From IMG/VR virus record IMGVR_UViG_3300046715_000106, positions 1-52,704 of that record: a stretch of 52,704 nucleotides of DNA; one strand, given 5' to 3'. The notes under the pieces were generated by a model, which did not search any database, was not told the origin of the DNA, and worked only from the letters and a program-made list of their open reading frames with translations. The first letter of the stretch is position 1. Every line of letters begins with the position of its first letter. A program made the translations under genes and the position numbers. Positions 43,493 through 52,704 of the stretch are shown here, piece by piece. Source of the stretch: a virus.

Positions 43493-46400
43493 CGACGTGA
43501 CGATCACAGTGCGGGTCAACGACCAGACCGCGGCCGGGTTCCGCGACGTCAACGGGCATTTGCGCACCCTCGACGGCCGGTTCGCGGCGACGGCCGGATC
43601 GGTGAACCGCCACTCTTCGGCCATGTCGAAGGCCATGGTCGACATCAAGGCGTCACTGCTGTCGCTGGCCCCGGCCGCCGTTCCTGTGGCGGCGTCGCTC
43701 GCGCCGATTGCTGTGCAGGCCGGCGCGGCCGGGCTGGCGGTGGCGGCGTTCGGCGCTGCGGTCATTCCGCAGATATCGAACCTGAAGAACGCGGCGCAGG
43801 CGCAGACCAAGTACACGCAGGCGGTGCAGCAGTACGGCAAGGGTTCGCAGCAGGCGGCCGCGGCGCAGCACCAGGCGGCGCAAGTCCTCGGCGCGATGCC
43901 GAAAGCCACGCAACGCGCGGCCGCCGGATACATGGTGCTGAAGGACCAGTTCAAGAGCTTCTCCGACAGCACCGCCAAGTTCACGATGGTGCCCGTTGAG
44001 AAGAGCTTCGCGGTCCTGGGGCAGATCATTCCGAAGCTGAAGCCGATGGTGGAGGGCACGGCGACGCAGCTGGACCGGCTGATGACAGTGGCGGGCGGGG
44101 GCGTGAGCACGGCGGCGTTCGACACGCTGTCGAAGAAGGTCTCCGACTTCGCGAACAGTGCGCTGAAGGGCGCCACCGACAAAGCCATCCACTTCATGCG
44201 GGTGCTGTCGGAAGGCAGCGCGCGCGGGCCGATCGCCTCGTTTTTCGACTACGCGCGGGCGCAGGGCCCGGCGGTGAAGGAGTTGTTGACCAACGTTGCG
44301 AAGGCCGTCAGTAACCTGCTGGAGGGTGCGTCGCAGGCCGGGCCGGGGCTGCTGACGCTGGTGAATGCGTTTGCCAAGCTCGTTGCGGCGCTGCCGCCGT
44401 CGTTGATCGCGAACCTGATGCAGGTGTACGCGGCTTTCAAGCTGATCAAGCTGGCGGGTGCGGGGGTCGGTGCGATCGCCGGGGGGTACGCCACCCTGGC
44501 GACGAAGGTGACGGCGTTGCGCACGGCTGCTGCTGCTGCGGGCGGCGGTATCGCGGGCATGAACGCCGCGCTCGGCACGCTGTCGACGGGCGGTAAGGCT
44601 GCGCTCGCGCTCGGTGTGGTGGGCGGGCTGGCGCTGGCCATGCACAAGCTGTCCGACAACAAGGCCCCGATCTCGGTTGATGATCTGACGGCGTCGCTGA
44701 ACACGCTGGGTTCCACGGGCAAGGTGACCGGAAACCTGGCCGCGAACTGGGACGAGATGACCGCGTCGATCGCGATGATGTCGAAGGGCGCGAGCGACAA
44801 CAAGTTCTTGCAGATGGCATCCGACTTCGGCACCTGGGTGGGTATCGCCAAGGGCCCCAGCATTTCCGACGCGACCAAGAATTTGGACGCGTGGGACAAG
44901 GTCATGGCGAACAACGTCAGATCTGGCAACGTCAAGCTCGCGGCGGCTCAGTTCGAGAAGCTCAAGAGTGGGTGGAGGGGCGGCCATGGCGACTTGGACC
45001 GCCTGAAGTCGCTGACCAACGACTACAACAACGCGTTGGCGGACCAGGCGTTCGAGCAGAAGATGGTCGCCGACAGCATGGGTATCTTCGGGCAGGCTTC
45101 GCTCGATACCCAGGCCAAGCTGGACGCGCAGAAGAATGCAGCGGATGGGCTGCGGTCCAGCATCATCGCCCTCAACGACGTCAACCGGTCCGCGTACGAC
45201 GCGCAGATCGGATTTGAGGCCTCCCTCGACAGCCTGACCGCTTCTTTCAAGGAGCACGGCGCGACCCTGAACCTGGACACGGAGGCCGGCCGGGCGAACG
45301 GCACGGCAATGTCGACGGCAGCGAAGGCGCAGGATGAGCTGATCGCGTCGGGGTTGGCGGCGGGCGACTCTCTGGGGTCGATGACGAAGAAGTCCGACGA
45401 ACTGCGCACCACGATGATGCGGCTCGCAACGGACGCGTTCGACGGGAACAAGAAGAAGGCCCGCGAGTACGTCAATGAGCTGCTCGGGGTGCCGAGCGAG
45501 ATCAAGACCTTGATCAAGGCGGAGAAGGACCAGGCGGTCGCCGGGCTGAAGGAAGTCGAGGCGGCGATCCAGCGGACGCCGGGCGCCAAGTCCATCAAGG
45601 TGGACACGCTCAACGGTGCGGCGATCAAGGCGCTCGAAGCGGTGGGTTTCAAGACGAAGCAGCTGCCCGACGGCAGGACCGAGGTGTCCACGAAGAACGG
45701 GCAGGCAATCGGGTCGATCGCCGCGGTAGCGAAGGCCCTGCGGAACCTGAACGGCAAGACCGCTACGACGTGGACGTATCACAACGTCAAGACCACGTAC
45801 ATCAACAGCCTCGCCAAGCCGGGCCAGTCGGTCCACGACGTCGTGGGCGCCACCGGCGGGCTCTTCACCGGCAGTTCGTTCCGGCACGGCTACGCGGACG
45901 GCGGCCCGGTCCGCGGGCCTGGTACGGGCACCTCGGACGATGTGTTCGCGCCGTGGCTGTCCAACGGCGAGTTCGTCATGAAGAAGACGGCTGTTGACCG
46001 GTACGGCGAGAGGTTCTTGCAGCTCCTCAACGAGGGTCGCCTGGACATGCCACGGTTCGCCAAGGGCGGCAAGGTGACGAAGGCGGAGAAGCAGGCCCGC
46101 GCCGACGCCCAACACGACCTCACGATCAGCCACTTCGGGCAGATGGCCGGGTATCAGCGGAGCGAGTTCCGGTCGGGGCTCGCGAAGCCGGACTCGCTGG
46201 GTTCGCTGGTCGACTCGCTGAACCAGTGGCGTCACATGATCGAGAAGATGACGCACGGCGCGACCGAGAGCAAGTTGCTGAAGGCTCTGGACTCGACAGG
46301 CAAGAAGCTTCTCACCTACGAGAAGCAACTGAACTCGGTGAACGCGAGCCTCGGCAAAGCGAAGGACAAGCTGGAGTCGCTGAAGTCCGCGGCCGCATCG

Positions 46401-47225
46401 CTGGCCGACTCGGTGAAGGGCGGGGTTCTCAGCTCGGCGAACATCACCAAGGGTGCACGTGGGGATGCGCCTGTCACGACCAAGAGCATCATGGCGGGCC
46501 TCACGGCGTCCCGCGACAAGGCCACCAGCTTCGCATCCGCGCTGAAGCAGCTCCAAAAGAAGGGGCTGTCGAAGGACCTGATCCAGCAGATCGCGGAGGC
46601 CGGGATCGAGGGCGGCGGTCTGGAGACCGCGGGCGCCCTGTTGGGTGCGTCGTCGTCGGAGATCAAGTCGGCGAACAGTCTCCAGGGCCAGATCGGGAGC
46701 GCCGCCACCAGCGCGGGGAAGACGACCGCGGACAGCGTGTACGGGGCGGCGATCAAGTGGCAGGAGAGGGTCGTCAAGGATCTGACGAAGCAGCAGGAGA
46801 AGCTCACCAAGGCCATGGACAACTTGGCCAAGGTCATGGAAAAGATGATTGAGAAGGCCACCGGGAAGGCCGCGGGCGGCATCGTCGGCGCGGCCGCGTC
46901 GGGCGGGGTCCGCAGCAACCTGACATGGGTGGGCGAACACGGGGCGGAACTGCTGGATCTGCCGGCGGGGTCGCGGGTGTGGTCGAACCCGGACTCGCGG
47001 AGGAAGGCCGCGCCGCCGTGGGCGTCGATGCTGAACACGCCGCGCGGTGGCGGGGTGCGGCGCACCGCCACCCCGGTGGGCGGGTCCGCGCAGCCGATCC
47101 TCGTGCAGCAGACGATCGAGCTCGACGGACGGGTGATTGCCCGGCAGATTTTTGACCCGTTGCGCGCTGAGATCGCGCACCGCGGTGGCAGTGTTCAGCG
47201 CTCGCTCGGGCAGGGGGCCGGCTGA
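43485..47225 (+). CDS. Tape measure protein
   Basis: Encodes 1246 residues from ATG at 43485, preceded by GGAGAGGAGG. It has the usual features: very long Ala/Lys-rich helices, hydrophobic segments in the middle (about 300-420, e.g. GVGAIAGGYATLATKVTALR, ALALGVVGGLALAMHKL), KAGGLFTGS/GGPVRGPGTGTSDDV turns and a GGIVGAAASGGVRSNLTWVG C-terminus. It fixes tail length; at about 0.15 nm per residue the tail should be near 190 nm. The equally long antisense reading frame is an artefact of codon bias. Confidence 0.95.
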   Translation: MSDDVTITVRVNDQTAAGFRDVNGHLRTLDGRFAATAGSVNRHSSAMSKAMVDIKASLLSLAPAAVPVAASLAPIAVQAGAAGLAVAAFGAAVIPQISNLKNAAQAQTKYTQAVQQYGKGSQQAAAAQHQAAQVLGAMPKATQRAAAGYMVLKDQFKSFSDSTAKFTMVPVEKSFAVLGQIIPKLKPMVEGTATQLDRLMTVAGGGVSTAAFDTLSKKVSDFANSALKGATDKAIHFMRVLSEGSARGPIASFFDYARAQGPAVKELLTNVAKAVSNLLEGASQAGPGLLTLVNAFAKLVAALPPSLIANLMQVYAAFKLIKLAGAGVGAIAGGYATLATKVTALRTAAAAAGGGIAGMNAALGTLSTGGKAALALGVVGGLALAMHKLSDNKAPISVDDLTASLNTLGSTGKVTGNLAANWDEMTASIAMMSKGASDNKFLQMASDFGTWVGIAKGPSISDATKNLDAWDKVMANNVRSGNVKLAAAQFEKLKSGWRGGHGDLDRLKSLTNDYNNALADQAFEQKMVADSMGIFGQASLDTQAKLDAQKNAADGLRSSIIALNDVNRSAYDAQIGFEASLDSLTASFKEHGATLNLDTEAGRANGTAMSTAAKAQDELIASGLAAGDSLGSMTKKSDELRTTMMRLATDAFDGNKKKAREYVNELLGVPSEIKTLIKAEKDQAVAGLKEVEAAIQRTPGAKSIKVDTLNGAAIKALEAVGFKTKQLPDGRTEVSTKNGQAIGSIAAVAKALRNLNGKTATTWTYHNVKTTYINSLAKPGQSVHDVVGATGGLFTGSSFRHGYADGGPVRGPGTGTSDDVFAPWLSNGEFVMKKTAVDRYGERFLQLLNEGRLDMPRFAKGGKVTKAEKQARADAQHDLTISHFGQMAGYQRSEFRSGLAKPDSLGSLVDSLNQWRHMIEKMTHGATESKLLKALDSTGKKLLTYEKQLNSVNASLGKAKDKLESLKSAAASLADSVKGGVLSSANITKGARGDAPVTTKSIMAGLTASRDKATSFASALKQLQKKGLSKDLIQQIAEAGIEGGGLETAGALLGASSSEIKSANSLQGQIGSAATSAGKTTADSVYGAAIKWQERVVKDLTKQQEKLTKAMDNLAKVMEKMIEKATGKAAGGIVGAAASGGVRSNLTWVGEHGAELLDLPAGSRVWSNPDSRRKAAPPWASMLNTPRGGGVRRTATPVGGSAQPILVQQTIELDGRVIARQIFDPLRAEIAHRGGSVQRSLGQGAG

Positions 47226-50200
47226 TGGTGTTCCCGCAGACCCCGCTCCCGCTGAAGGTGGAGTTGCAGGTCGGCTCCGTGTGGACAGACGTCACGACGG
47301 ATGTCCGCGGCGAGCAGCAGATCCGTATCCAGCGGGGCCGCTCCGACTGGGGCCAGGAAGTGGACTCGACGCGCTGCTCGTTCACGCTGGACAACAACTC
47401 GGGGAAGTACAGCCCGAGGAACGCGTCCGGCCCGTACTACGGGCAGATAGGTCGCAACACGCCGTGCCGCGTCAGCGTGATGACGGGCACCCCGTACCTC
47501 GACCTGCCCGGCAGCAGCAGCGACTTCGCGGAGACCGCCGACGTAGCCGCGCTGGACATCACGGGCGACCTCGACGTCCGGCTCGACGCATCGTTCGCGA
47601 ACTGGCTCCCGCCCCTGGCGAGCGGCAACGCTGCCAGCGTCGAGATGATCGGCAAGTTCTCGGGGACGGGCCAAAAGTCCTGGTTCCTCGGGTCACGGAA
47701 CGGCCTGCTCTACTTCGAGTGGTCCGCGGACGGCACGAACTCCCTGTCGGCGTCATCGACACTGCCGCCAGTAATTCCGGGATCAGGTCGCCTGGCGATC
47801 CGGGTCGCGCTGGACGTCAACAACGGCGCGAGCGGGAACACGGTCACCTTCTACACGGCCGACAACCTGGATGCGCCATGGACGCAGCTCGGCGCCACGG
47901 TCGTACAGGCTGGTACGACCAGCGTGTTCAGCTCGACGTCACCGGTACGGATCGGGAACGCGACGGGCTTCAACTTTGCGCAGCCCTTCAGCCGCGTGCA
48001 TTCGGCGGAGATCCGCAACGGCCTGTGGGGAACGATCGTTGCCCAGCCCTATTTCTCCAACCAAGCAGTGGGCGCCACCTCGTTCTCGGATGCGCCCGGC
48101 CGCACATGGACCGTGAACGGTGCAGCGTCGATCACGAACCGGCAGACCCGCTTTGTCGGCGAAGTCAGTGCGTGGGCTGTCCGCTGGGAGACACGGTTCG
48201 ACGTTGTCACCCAGATCGACGCGTCAGGCATCCTGCGGCGGCTCACGCAGGGCGCTTCCCCGGTCCGTAGTGCGATGTACCGGGAGCTGACGAACCCCTC
48301 GCGCACGGGGATCGTCGGGTACTGGCCGATGGAGGACGACGCCGGGGCCACGACGCTTGCGTCCGCGCTGCCTGCACAGGCAGCTATGCCTGCCCCGTCG
48401 TCGGGTATGTCGCTCGCGGCATTCTCGGACTGGGCAGCGTCCGCGCCGCTGCCGACGTTCACGTTCGGCACGACGAAGGCGCGGCTCGCCCCGTACACGG
48501 CAACAAACTTCCTCTTCGCCCGCTTCTTCACGCAGGTCCCTGCGGGCGGTGTCTCGGGTACTGACCGGCTGTTCAGCTTTACGACGACAGGGACCGCCCG
48601 CACCTGGAGCCTGTTCATCAACACGGCGGGTGCTCTCGCCTTGCAGGCGTATGACATCGACGGAACGCAGCTGTTCACTTCCGGGTTCGGGCTCTTCGCC
48701 ATCAACGGCGTACCGAGGCATATCGGAATCGAACTGACGCAGAGCGGCGCCAATATCAACTGGGTTCTGGTCGTCTACGAGATCGACGAGACGGACCTCG
48801 CCACCATCACATTGAGCACACTGTCCGGAACCCTCAACAGCAACACGGCAGGGGCCGCTACCGAGGTGCGGGTTGGGCAGGACGGCCTACTCAACGGAAC
48901 CGCGGTCGGCCACGTCGCCATGGCGAGCAGCAGCACCGCGTTCACGGCCACCCAGGGCGCGATGATCGGATGGCGGGAGGAGACCGCCAGCGGCCGCGTC
49001 CAGAGGCTGGGAAGTGAGGAGGGGTTCCCCGCGTACAGCGTGGCCGCGTCGGACCAGCAGATGGGCCCACAGGGGCGGTCGACGCTGGTGGACCTGCTGC
49101 GCGAAGCGGAGGCTGCCGACGAGGGCATCCTGTGCGAGGGCCGCTCCTACCTTGGGTTGCGGCTGCGTGACCGCATCAGCCTGTACAACCAGCGCTCGGC
49201 GCTCACCCTCGACTACACCGGCAGCTCGGGGCTCGTCACACCGCTGGAGCCCACCGACGACGACCAGTCCGTCCGCAACGACCGCACCGTCGCCCGGGTC
49301 GGCGGCTCGTCGTCGCGTCTCACTCTCGACACCGGGCCCCTGTCGACGCAGGCCCCGCCGACCGGGGTCGGACGGTACGACGACTCCGTCACCCGCAACC
49401 TCGCCACCGACGATCAAACCCTTGACCATGCGGGATGGCTGCTTCACGTGGGCACGTGGGATGAGACCCGCTATCCGGTTGTGCGGCTGGTCCTGTCGAA
49501 GGTGCCGGCGATGCTGGAGTCCGCGGCCGCGGTCGATATCGGGGACCGGATCCAGATCACGAACCCGCCGTCCTGGCTGCCGCTGGACACGGCCGATCTG
49601 CAAGTGCAGGGCTACTCCGAGGTGTTGGACCAGTTCACGTGGAACCTCGATTTCAACTGCATTCCGGCCGGGCCGTGGGATGTGGCGTGGGCTGGTGACG
49701 CGTCGACGGCGTCCAGCCCGCGCGAGTTCCGGTGGACGGACACTACAGGCAGTGCGCTGGTGGAGGCTCTGACGACGACGGAGACCGACGTTGACGTCCG
49801 CACCACTGACGGGCCCGTCTGGTCGCCGAACGTGCGCGACACCCCGTTCGACTGGCGGGTCGCGGGTGAGGTCATGACTGTCACCGCACCCCACACGCTG
49901 CTCAACCCGAACCCGTTCTTCAACACGACGGTGAACAACTGGACAGCACAGTCCAGCACGATGACGTGGTCGCAGACGTTCGTCCACCCGCACCCGCGCG
50001 CGGTCGGCTCGATGCGCATCGCCCCCGATGGGGTGTCCGCGACGGGTGGTGCGCTGGGTGACCTGACCGGGGTCGGCACGATCACGCCGGGAGCGGTGTA
50101 CGTGGTGTCGGCGTGGGTGTTCTCCGTGAACGGCTGGTCCGATCTGCAACCGGCGGTGAACTGGTACGACTCCGGTGGTGCGCTCATCAGCTCGGTGACG

Positions 50201-51079
50201 GGGACGAGTATGTCGGTGTCCGCGAGCGTGTGGACGTATCTGGAGCAGCAGTTCACGGCCCCGGCCAACGCATCGCAGGCGAAGGTGCGGCTACGCCATG
50301 GGGGCACGCCGGCCACGTCGGATATCTGGTACGTGTGGGCTGCGCGGATCACCCGGCCTACGTCGAGCTGGCTGCACGACAACTTCGGGCGGACGGCGTC
50401 GTCTACGTGGTCGCTGGCGGACTCGGGTCAGACGTGGTCGACGGGTGGCGGCACGGCCGCCGACTACAACGTCACGGCCGGGTACGGCGGGCATATCCTC
50501 GCCACCGTCAACGCGAGCCGTAGGACTTTCGTCGACTTCACGTACCCGGATTTCGACTACTACGCCGACGTCACCACCTCGGCGACGGCGACGGGCGGCT
50601 CTCTGTTCGGCGGGCCGACCGGGCGGTACCTCGACAGCGACAACCTGTACCAGGCGCGGCTGGAGTTCACGACGGCCAACGCGATCTTGCTGACGATCCG
50701 CAAGCGGGTCACCGCAGTGGAGACGCAGCTCGGCACGGCCACGGTGGAGCTCACCCACGCTGCCGGAGCGTTCGTGCGGGTGCGGTTCCAGGCGTCGGGG
50801 ACAACGCTGCGCGCCAAGGCGTGGCTGGCGTCGGCGCGGGAGCCCGACGTATGGCACGTGACGGTCACCGACTCATCGATCACCACCTCCAGCTTCATCG
50901 GCGTGCGGTCGGTCTCGGCCAGCACGACCACCAACGTCAACCCAGAGATCCGCTACGACAACCTCGCCGTGATCAACCCGCAGACGTACACGGTCACGCG
51001 CAGTGCGAACCGCGTCGTCAAAGCCCAATCGTCCGGTGCGAGCGTTGCACTCGCCTATCCCACCCCTACGGCCCTGTAG
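47225..51079 (+). CDS. Large minor tail/adhesin protein with LamG-like and CBM-like domains
   Basis: Encodes 1284 residues; ATG shares a base with the tape measure stop. The first 90 residues (VELQVGSVWTDVTTDVRGEQ; FTLDNNSGKYSPRNASGPYY) look like a Dit-type tail base. Two LamG-like beta-sandwiches follow (about 90-290, and 355-560 beginning GYWPMEDDAGATTLASALP). A CBM4/9-like domain lies at about 895-1040 (NPNPFFNTTVNNW, QAKVRLRHGG), and a third LamG-like domain at the C-terminus (SWLHDNFGRTASSTWSLADS). It probably combines baseplate hub and carbohydrate-binding adhesin functions. No separate receptor-binding protein is obvious elsewhere. Confidence 0.8.
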   Translation: MVFPQTPLPLKVELQVGSVWTDVTTDVRGEQQIRIQRGRSDWGQEVDSTRCSFTLDNNSGKYSPRNASGPYYGQIGRNTPCRVSVMTGTPYLDLPGSSSDFAETADVAALDITGDLDVRLDASFANWLPPLASGNAASVEMIGKFSGTGQKSWFLGSRNGLLYFEWSADGTNSLSASSTLPPVIPGSGRLAIRVALDVNNGASGNTVTFYTADNLDAPWTQLGATVVQAGTTSVFSSTSPVRIGNATGFNFAQPFSRVHSAEIRNGLWGTIVAQPYFSNQAVGATSFSDAPGRTWTVNGAASITNRQTRFVGEVSAWAVRWETRFDVVTQIDASGILRRLTQGASPVRSAMYRELTNPSRTGIVGYWPMEDDAGATTLASALPAQAAMPAPSSGMSLAAFSDWAASAPLPTFTFGTTKARLAPYTATNFLFARFFTQVPAGGVSGTDRLFSFTTTGTARTWSLFINTAGALALQAYDIDGTQLFTSGFGLFAINGVPRHIGIELTQSGANINWVLVVYEIDETDLATITLSTLSGTLNSNTAGAATEVRVGQDGLLNGTAVGHVAMASSSTAFTATQGAMIGWREETASGRVQRLGSEEGFPAYSVAASDQQMGPQGRSTLVDLLREAEAADEGILCEGRSYLGLRLRDRISLYNQRSALTLDYTGSSGLVTPLEPTDDDQSVRNDRTVARVGGSSSRLTLDTGPLSTQAPPTGVGRYDDSVTRNLATDDQTLDHAGWLLHVGTWDETRYPVVRLVLSKVPAMLESAAAVDIGDRIQITNPPSWLPLDTADLQVQGYSEVLDQFTWNLDFNCIPAGPWDVAWAGDASTASSPREFRWTDTTGSALVEALTTTETDVDVRTTDGPVWSPNVRDTPFDWRVAGEVMTVTAPHTLLNPNPFFNTTVNNWTAQSSTMTWSQTFVHPHPRAVGSMRIAPDGVSATGGALGDLTGVGTITPGAVYVVSAWVFSVNGWSDLQPAVNWYDSGGALISSVTGTSMSVSASVWTYLEQQFTAPANASQAKVRLRHGGTPATSDIWYVWAARITRPTSSWLHDNFGRTASSTWSLADSGQTWSTGGGTAADYNVTAGYGGHILATVNASRRTFVDFTYPDFDYYADVTTSATATGGSLFGGPTGRYLDSDNLYQARLEFTTANAILLTIRKRVTAVETQLGTATVELTHAAGAFVRVRFQASGTTLRAKAWLASAREPDVWHVTVTDSSITTSSFIGVRSVSASTTTNVNPEIRYDNLAVINPQTYTVTRSANRVVKAQSSGASVALAYPTPTAL

Positions 51080-51088
51080 GAGGCCCGC

Positions 51089-51613
51089 ATGTCGCAGTAC
51101 CCGGTCATCTACGCAGGGCAGCGCATCACCGCATCGCTCCTGACGTCCATGGAGCCGCTGGAGGCGTACAAGGCCACCGACACGACCCGCACGTCAACGA
51201 CGACGGTCGCCGATGACCCGGACTTGGTGATCGCCCTGGAGGCGAACGCCACCTACGTCGTGGAGATGCTCATCAAATATGCGGCCGTGACCGCCGAGCA
51301 GTTCAAGACCCAGTGGTCCGTTCCGGCTGGCGCCTCCGGCGGGCGTGGCCGGATCGGTGTCTCCTCGTCGGTGAACGACACCACGACCGGCGGTCCGTTC
51401 GGCGACGGCGCGTTCGGCCAGCACGGGTTTGCCACCCCTCTGACGTACGGAACCCGCGCCAGCGCAGTGAACCAAGTCATCGCGTATGAGCTCGGCACCG
51501 TGACGACGACGACCGCGGGGAACGTGGCCCTGTCGTGGGCGCAGAACGCGTCGGGGCTGACGGGGACGAAGGTGGCTGCGGGGTCGTACGCCCGCGCTAA
51601 GCGGATCTTCTAA
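51089..51613 (+). CDS. Minor tail/structural protein
   Basis: Encodes 174 residues from ATG with AGGAGGC upstream. N-terminal PVIYAGQRITASLLTSMEPL is a common start of actinophage tail-tip proteins with a helix then beta strands (VIALEANATYVVEMLIKYAA; GNVALSWAQNASGLTGTKVA). The strand-rich body suggests a small beta-sandwich on the tail tip. It follows the large adhesin and precedes the lysis genes. Confidence 0.7.
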   Translation: MSQYPVIYAGQRITASLLTSMEPLEAYKATDTTRTSTTTVADDPDLVIALEANATYVVEMLIKYAAVTAEQFKTQWSVPAGASGGRGRIGVSSSVNDTTTGGPFGDGAFGQHGFATPLTYGTRASAVNQVIAYELGTVTTTTAGNVALSWAQNASGLTGTKVAAGSYARAKRIF

Positions 51614-51628
51614 GCGAAGGAGTACGAG

Positions 51629-51895
51629 ATGGCCTTGCAGTGGGGCGTTCCCAGCACCATTACATTCCATCCGCAAACGTCGGTAGATGTCATAGCGACG
51701 AAAGCGCTCGGCGGCGGCAGCTCGACCGGCATGTTCTTCCGGGTCACCTTCGGCGGGGAAGGGCCTGAGCCGACAGAGGAGACGGTTCTCGGCTGGCTGG
51801 CCGTCCTCCACAACGCGTTCGAGGCGGACGGCTGGACAGCCGATCTGCGGTTCACGCAGACCACCAGCGTGACCCGGCAGATCGAGGAAGTCTGA
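51629..51895 (+). CDS. Small hypothetical protein before endolysin
   Basis: Encodes 88 residues from ATG with CGAAGGAG upstream. Mixed beta/alpha (GMFFRVTFGGEGPEPTEETV; LGWLAVLHNAFEADGWTADL), no membrane helix. It is probably a minor structural or lysis-accessory protein, judging by its position. Confidence 0.6.
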   Translation: MALQWGVPSTITFHPQTSVDVIATKALGGGSSTGMFFRVTFGGEGPEPTEETVLGWLAVLHNAFEADGWTADLRFTQTTSVTRQIEEV

Positions 51896-51909
51896 GAGAG
51901 AAGGTTCGC

Positions 51910-52704
51910 ATGGCCACACCAATGACGGCCGCCGAGCGGCTGGCCGCGTACAAGTACGAGGGCCTCACGGCCTTCGAGCACGACGGGTGGCGCACCCACA
52001 ACCGGGACACGGCGACCGGGAAGACGTTCGGCCCGGTGGTGGGGGTGCTCATCCACCACACGGCCGGGCACAACGACAAGGAGATCTGCTACAAGGGCAG
52101 ACCCGATCTCCCGGGCCCGCTGTGCCACAACTGGCTGGGCAAGACGGACGGCCTGTGGATGATAGGGCAGGGCCGGGCGAACCATGCCGGGCTCGTCGAC
52201 CTCGACGTCGTCAACGCCCTGCGCGCCGAACAGTCCCCGCTGCCGCACGACGACCAGGCCAACTACGACGGCAACGACGTCCTGTACGGGCTGGAGATCG
52301 AAAACCTCGGCGACGGCCACGACCCGTACCCGGCCGAGCAGTACCGGCAAGCGGTGCTGTGGGCGGCCGCGCACTGCCGGCACCACGGCTGGACGGAACG
52401 TTCCGTCGCCGGGCACAAGGAAGTTCAGCCCGGGAAGATCGACCCATCGTTCGACATGGACGTGTTCCGGGCGGACGTCCGCAAGCAGCTCGCGATACGG
52501 CCCGACACCCCGGCCACCCCGAAGCCCACGCCGTCCCGGCCACGCGTAAGCGTGAAGCGGCTACGCGAAGCCGCAGAGGCCGACCCTCCCGCGAGGCAGG
52601 GCCACGTCACGTACATGGCCGGCGTGAACCTCGTCGAGGCGGCCCTCGTCAAGGAGGGGCTGCTGTACAAGCGGTACGCCGGGGACGGTTCGTTCGGCTC
52701 GGCG
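51910..52704 (+). CDS. Endolysin, N-acetylmuramoyl-L-alanine amidase (start; continues at base 1)
   Basis: Starts at ATG 51910 after GAGAGAAGG and stays open to the end of the window; over the 142-base repeat it continues to TGA at 268, total 306 residues. The Amidase_2 zinc site is visible: VLIHHTAGHND (H49/H50), the substrate-pocket segments RANHAGL and GLEIENLG, then AGHKEVQPGKIDPSFD with H169 and D178. A Pro-rich linker (about 198-212) leads to the C-terminal peptidoglycan-binding-like domain. It hydrolyses the amide between muramic acid and the stem peptide at lysis. There is no signal peptide, so it depends on the adjacent holin. Confidence 0.95.
   Translation, partial: MATPMTAAERLAAYKYEGLTAFEHDGWRTHNRDTATGKTFGPVVGVLIHHTAGHNDKEICYKGRPDLPGPLCHNWLGKTDGLWMIGQGRANHAGLVDLDVVNALRAEQSPLPHDDQANYDGNDVLYGLEIENLGDGHDPYPAEQYRQAVLWAAAHCRHHGWTERSVAGHKEVQPGKIDPSFDMDVFRADVRKQLAIRPDTPATPKPTPSRPRVSVKRLREAAEADPPARQGHVTYMAGVNLVEAALVKEGLLYKRYAGDGSFGSA
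52563..52704. repeat. Terminal repeat, right copy
   Basis: Identical to bases 1-142 except T at 52689 against C at 127. It falls in the linker to peptidoglycan-binding domain of the endolysin. See the left copy: the most economical reading is a circular map with overlapping ends. Confidence 0.9.

Noticed and set aside
43653-47180. 1175-residue open frame antisense to the tape measure gene
   Set aside because: It mirrors the GC-rich third positions of the sense gene, is Arg-rich without domains, and has no ribosome binding site; the sense strand encodes a clear tape measure protein.

Overview
The window is an essentially complete temperate, siphovirus-type phage genome of a high-GC actinomycete, most likely Streptomyces. 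Evidence for the host: very GC-rich codon thirds, GTG starts, tight ATGA/GTGA overlaps, a WhiB-like regulator, actinobacterial small-protein families (DUF6221-like, DUF4326-like, phiC31 gp3-like), and an attP core that copies the 3' half of an actinobacterial tRNA-Arg(CCU). Bases 52563-52704 repeat bases 1-142 with one mismatch, and the endolysin gene reads across this join, so the sequence is best read as a circular map of about 52.56 kb opened inside the lysin gene.

Layout. 51910-1419 (across the join): lysis cassette with an amidase endolysin, a holin-like protein, a membrane/coiled-coil protein and a membrane-anchored collagen-like protein. 1416-4895: a lysogeny-style accessory block with a long XRE regulator, small host-like proteins and a small XRE repressor with its own promoter/operator. 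4896-5626: non-coding, holding hairpins, attP and two families of phased repeats. 5627-7154: leftward tyrosine integrase and a partner gene. 7338-8252: divergent repressor/early switch with related operator motifs. 8268-23352: one long rightward early operon: excisionase-like HTH protein, PD-(D/E)XK nuclease, phiC31 gp3-like protein, DnaQ-like exonuclease, RuvC-like resolvase, WhiB-like protein, DUF2303-like protein, DnaB/RepA-like ATPase and many small proteins, several with zinc-knuckle patterns. 23531-28213: a leftward DUF6221-like/ribbon-helix-helix pair facing a rightward cassette of small membrane and DNA-binding proteins that recalls the spread (Spd) genes of Streptomyces conjugative elements; the two are separated by five GTAGCTAC operators. 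28286-31266: a lipoprotein, a divergent HTH/WYL regulatory pair with an inverted repeat, and small proteins. 31368-51895: late module in canonical order: small and large terminase, portal, an intervening HNH endonuclease, ClpP-type protease, major capsid protein, head-tail connectors, tail proteins, -1 frameshifted tail chaperone, tape measure, a large minor tail/adhesin protein.

How it works together. Lysogeny depends on integrase and attP and on the 7.3-8.2 kb switch. After induction the early operon supplies recombination and replication functions (no phage DNA polymerase is visible, so host polymerase is presumably used), the late operon builds an HK97-fold head and a long non-contractile tail, and the lysis cassette releases progeny. 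Four separate regulator/operator nodes (about 4.9, 7.8, 24.2 and 29.7 kb) punctuate the map. The parts that standard phage biology explains least are the 23.5-28.2 kb operator plus membrane-protein cassette, the occurrence of a gp3-like protein beside a tyrosine integrase, and a zinc-knuckle module shared by the WhiB-like and HNH proteins.
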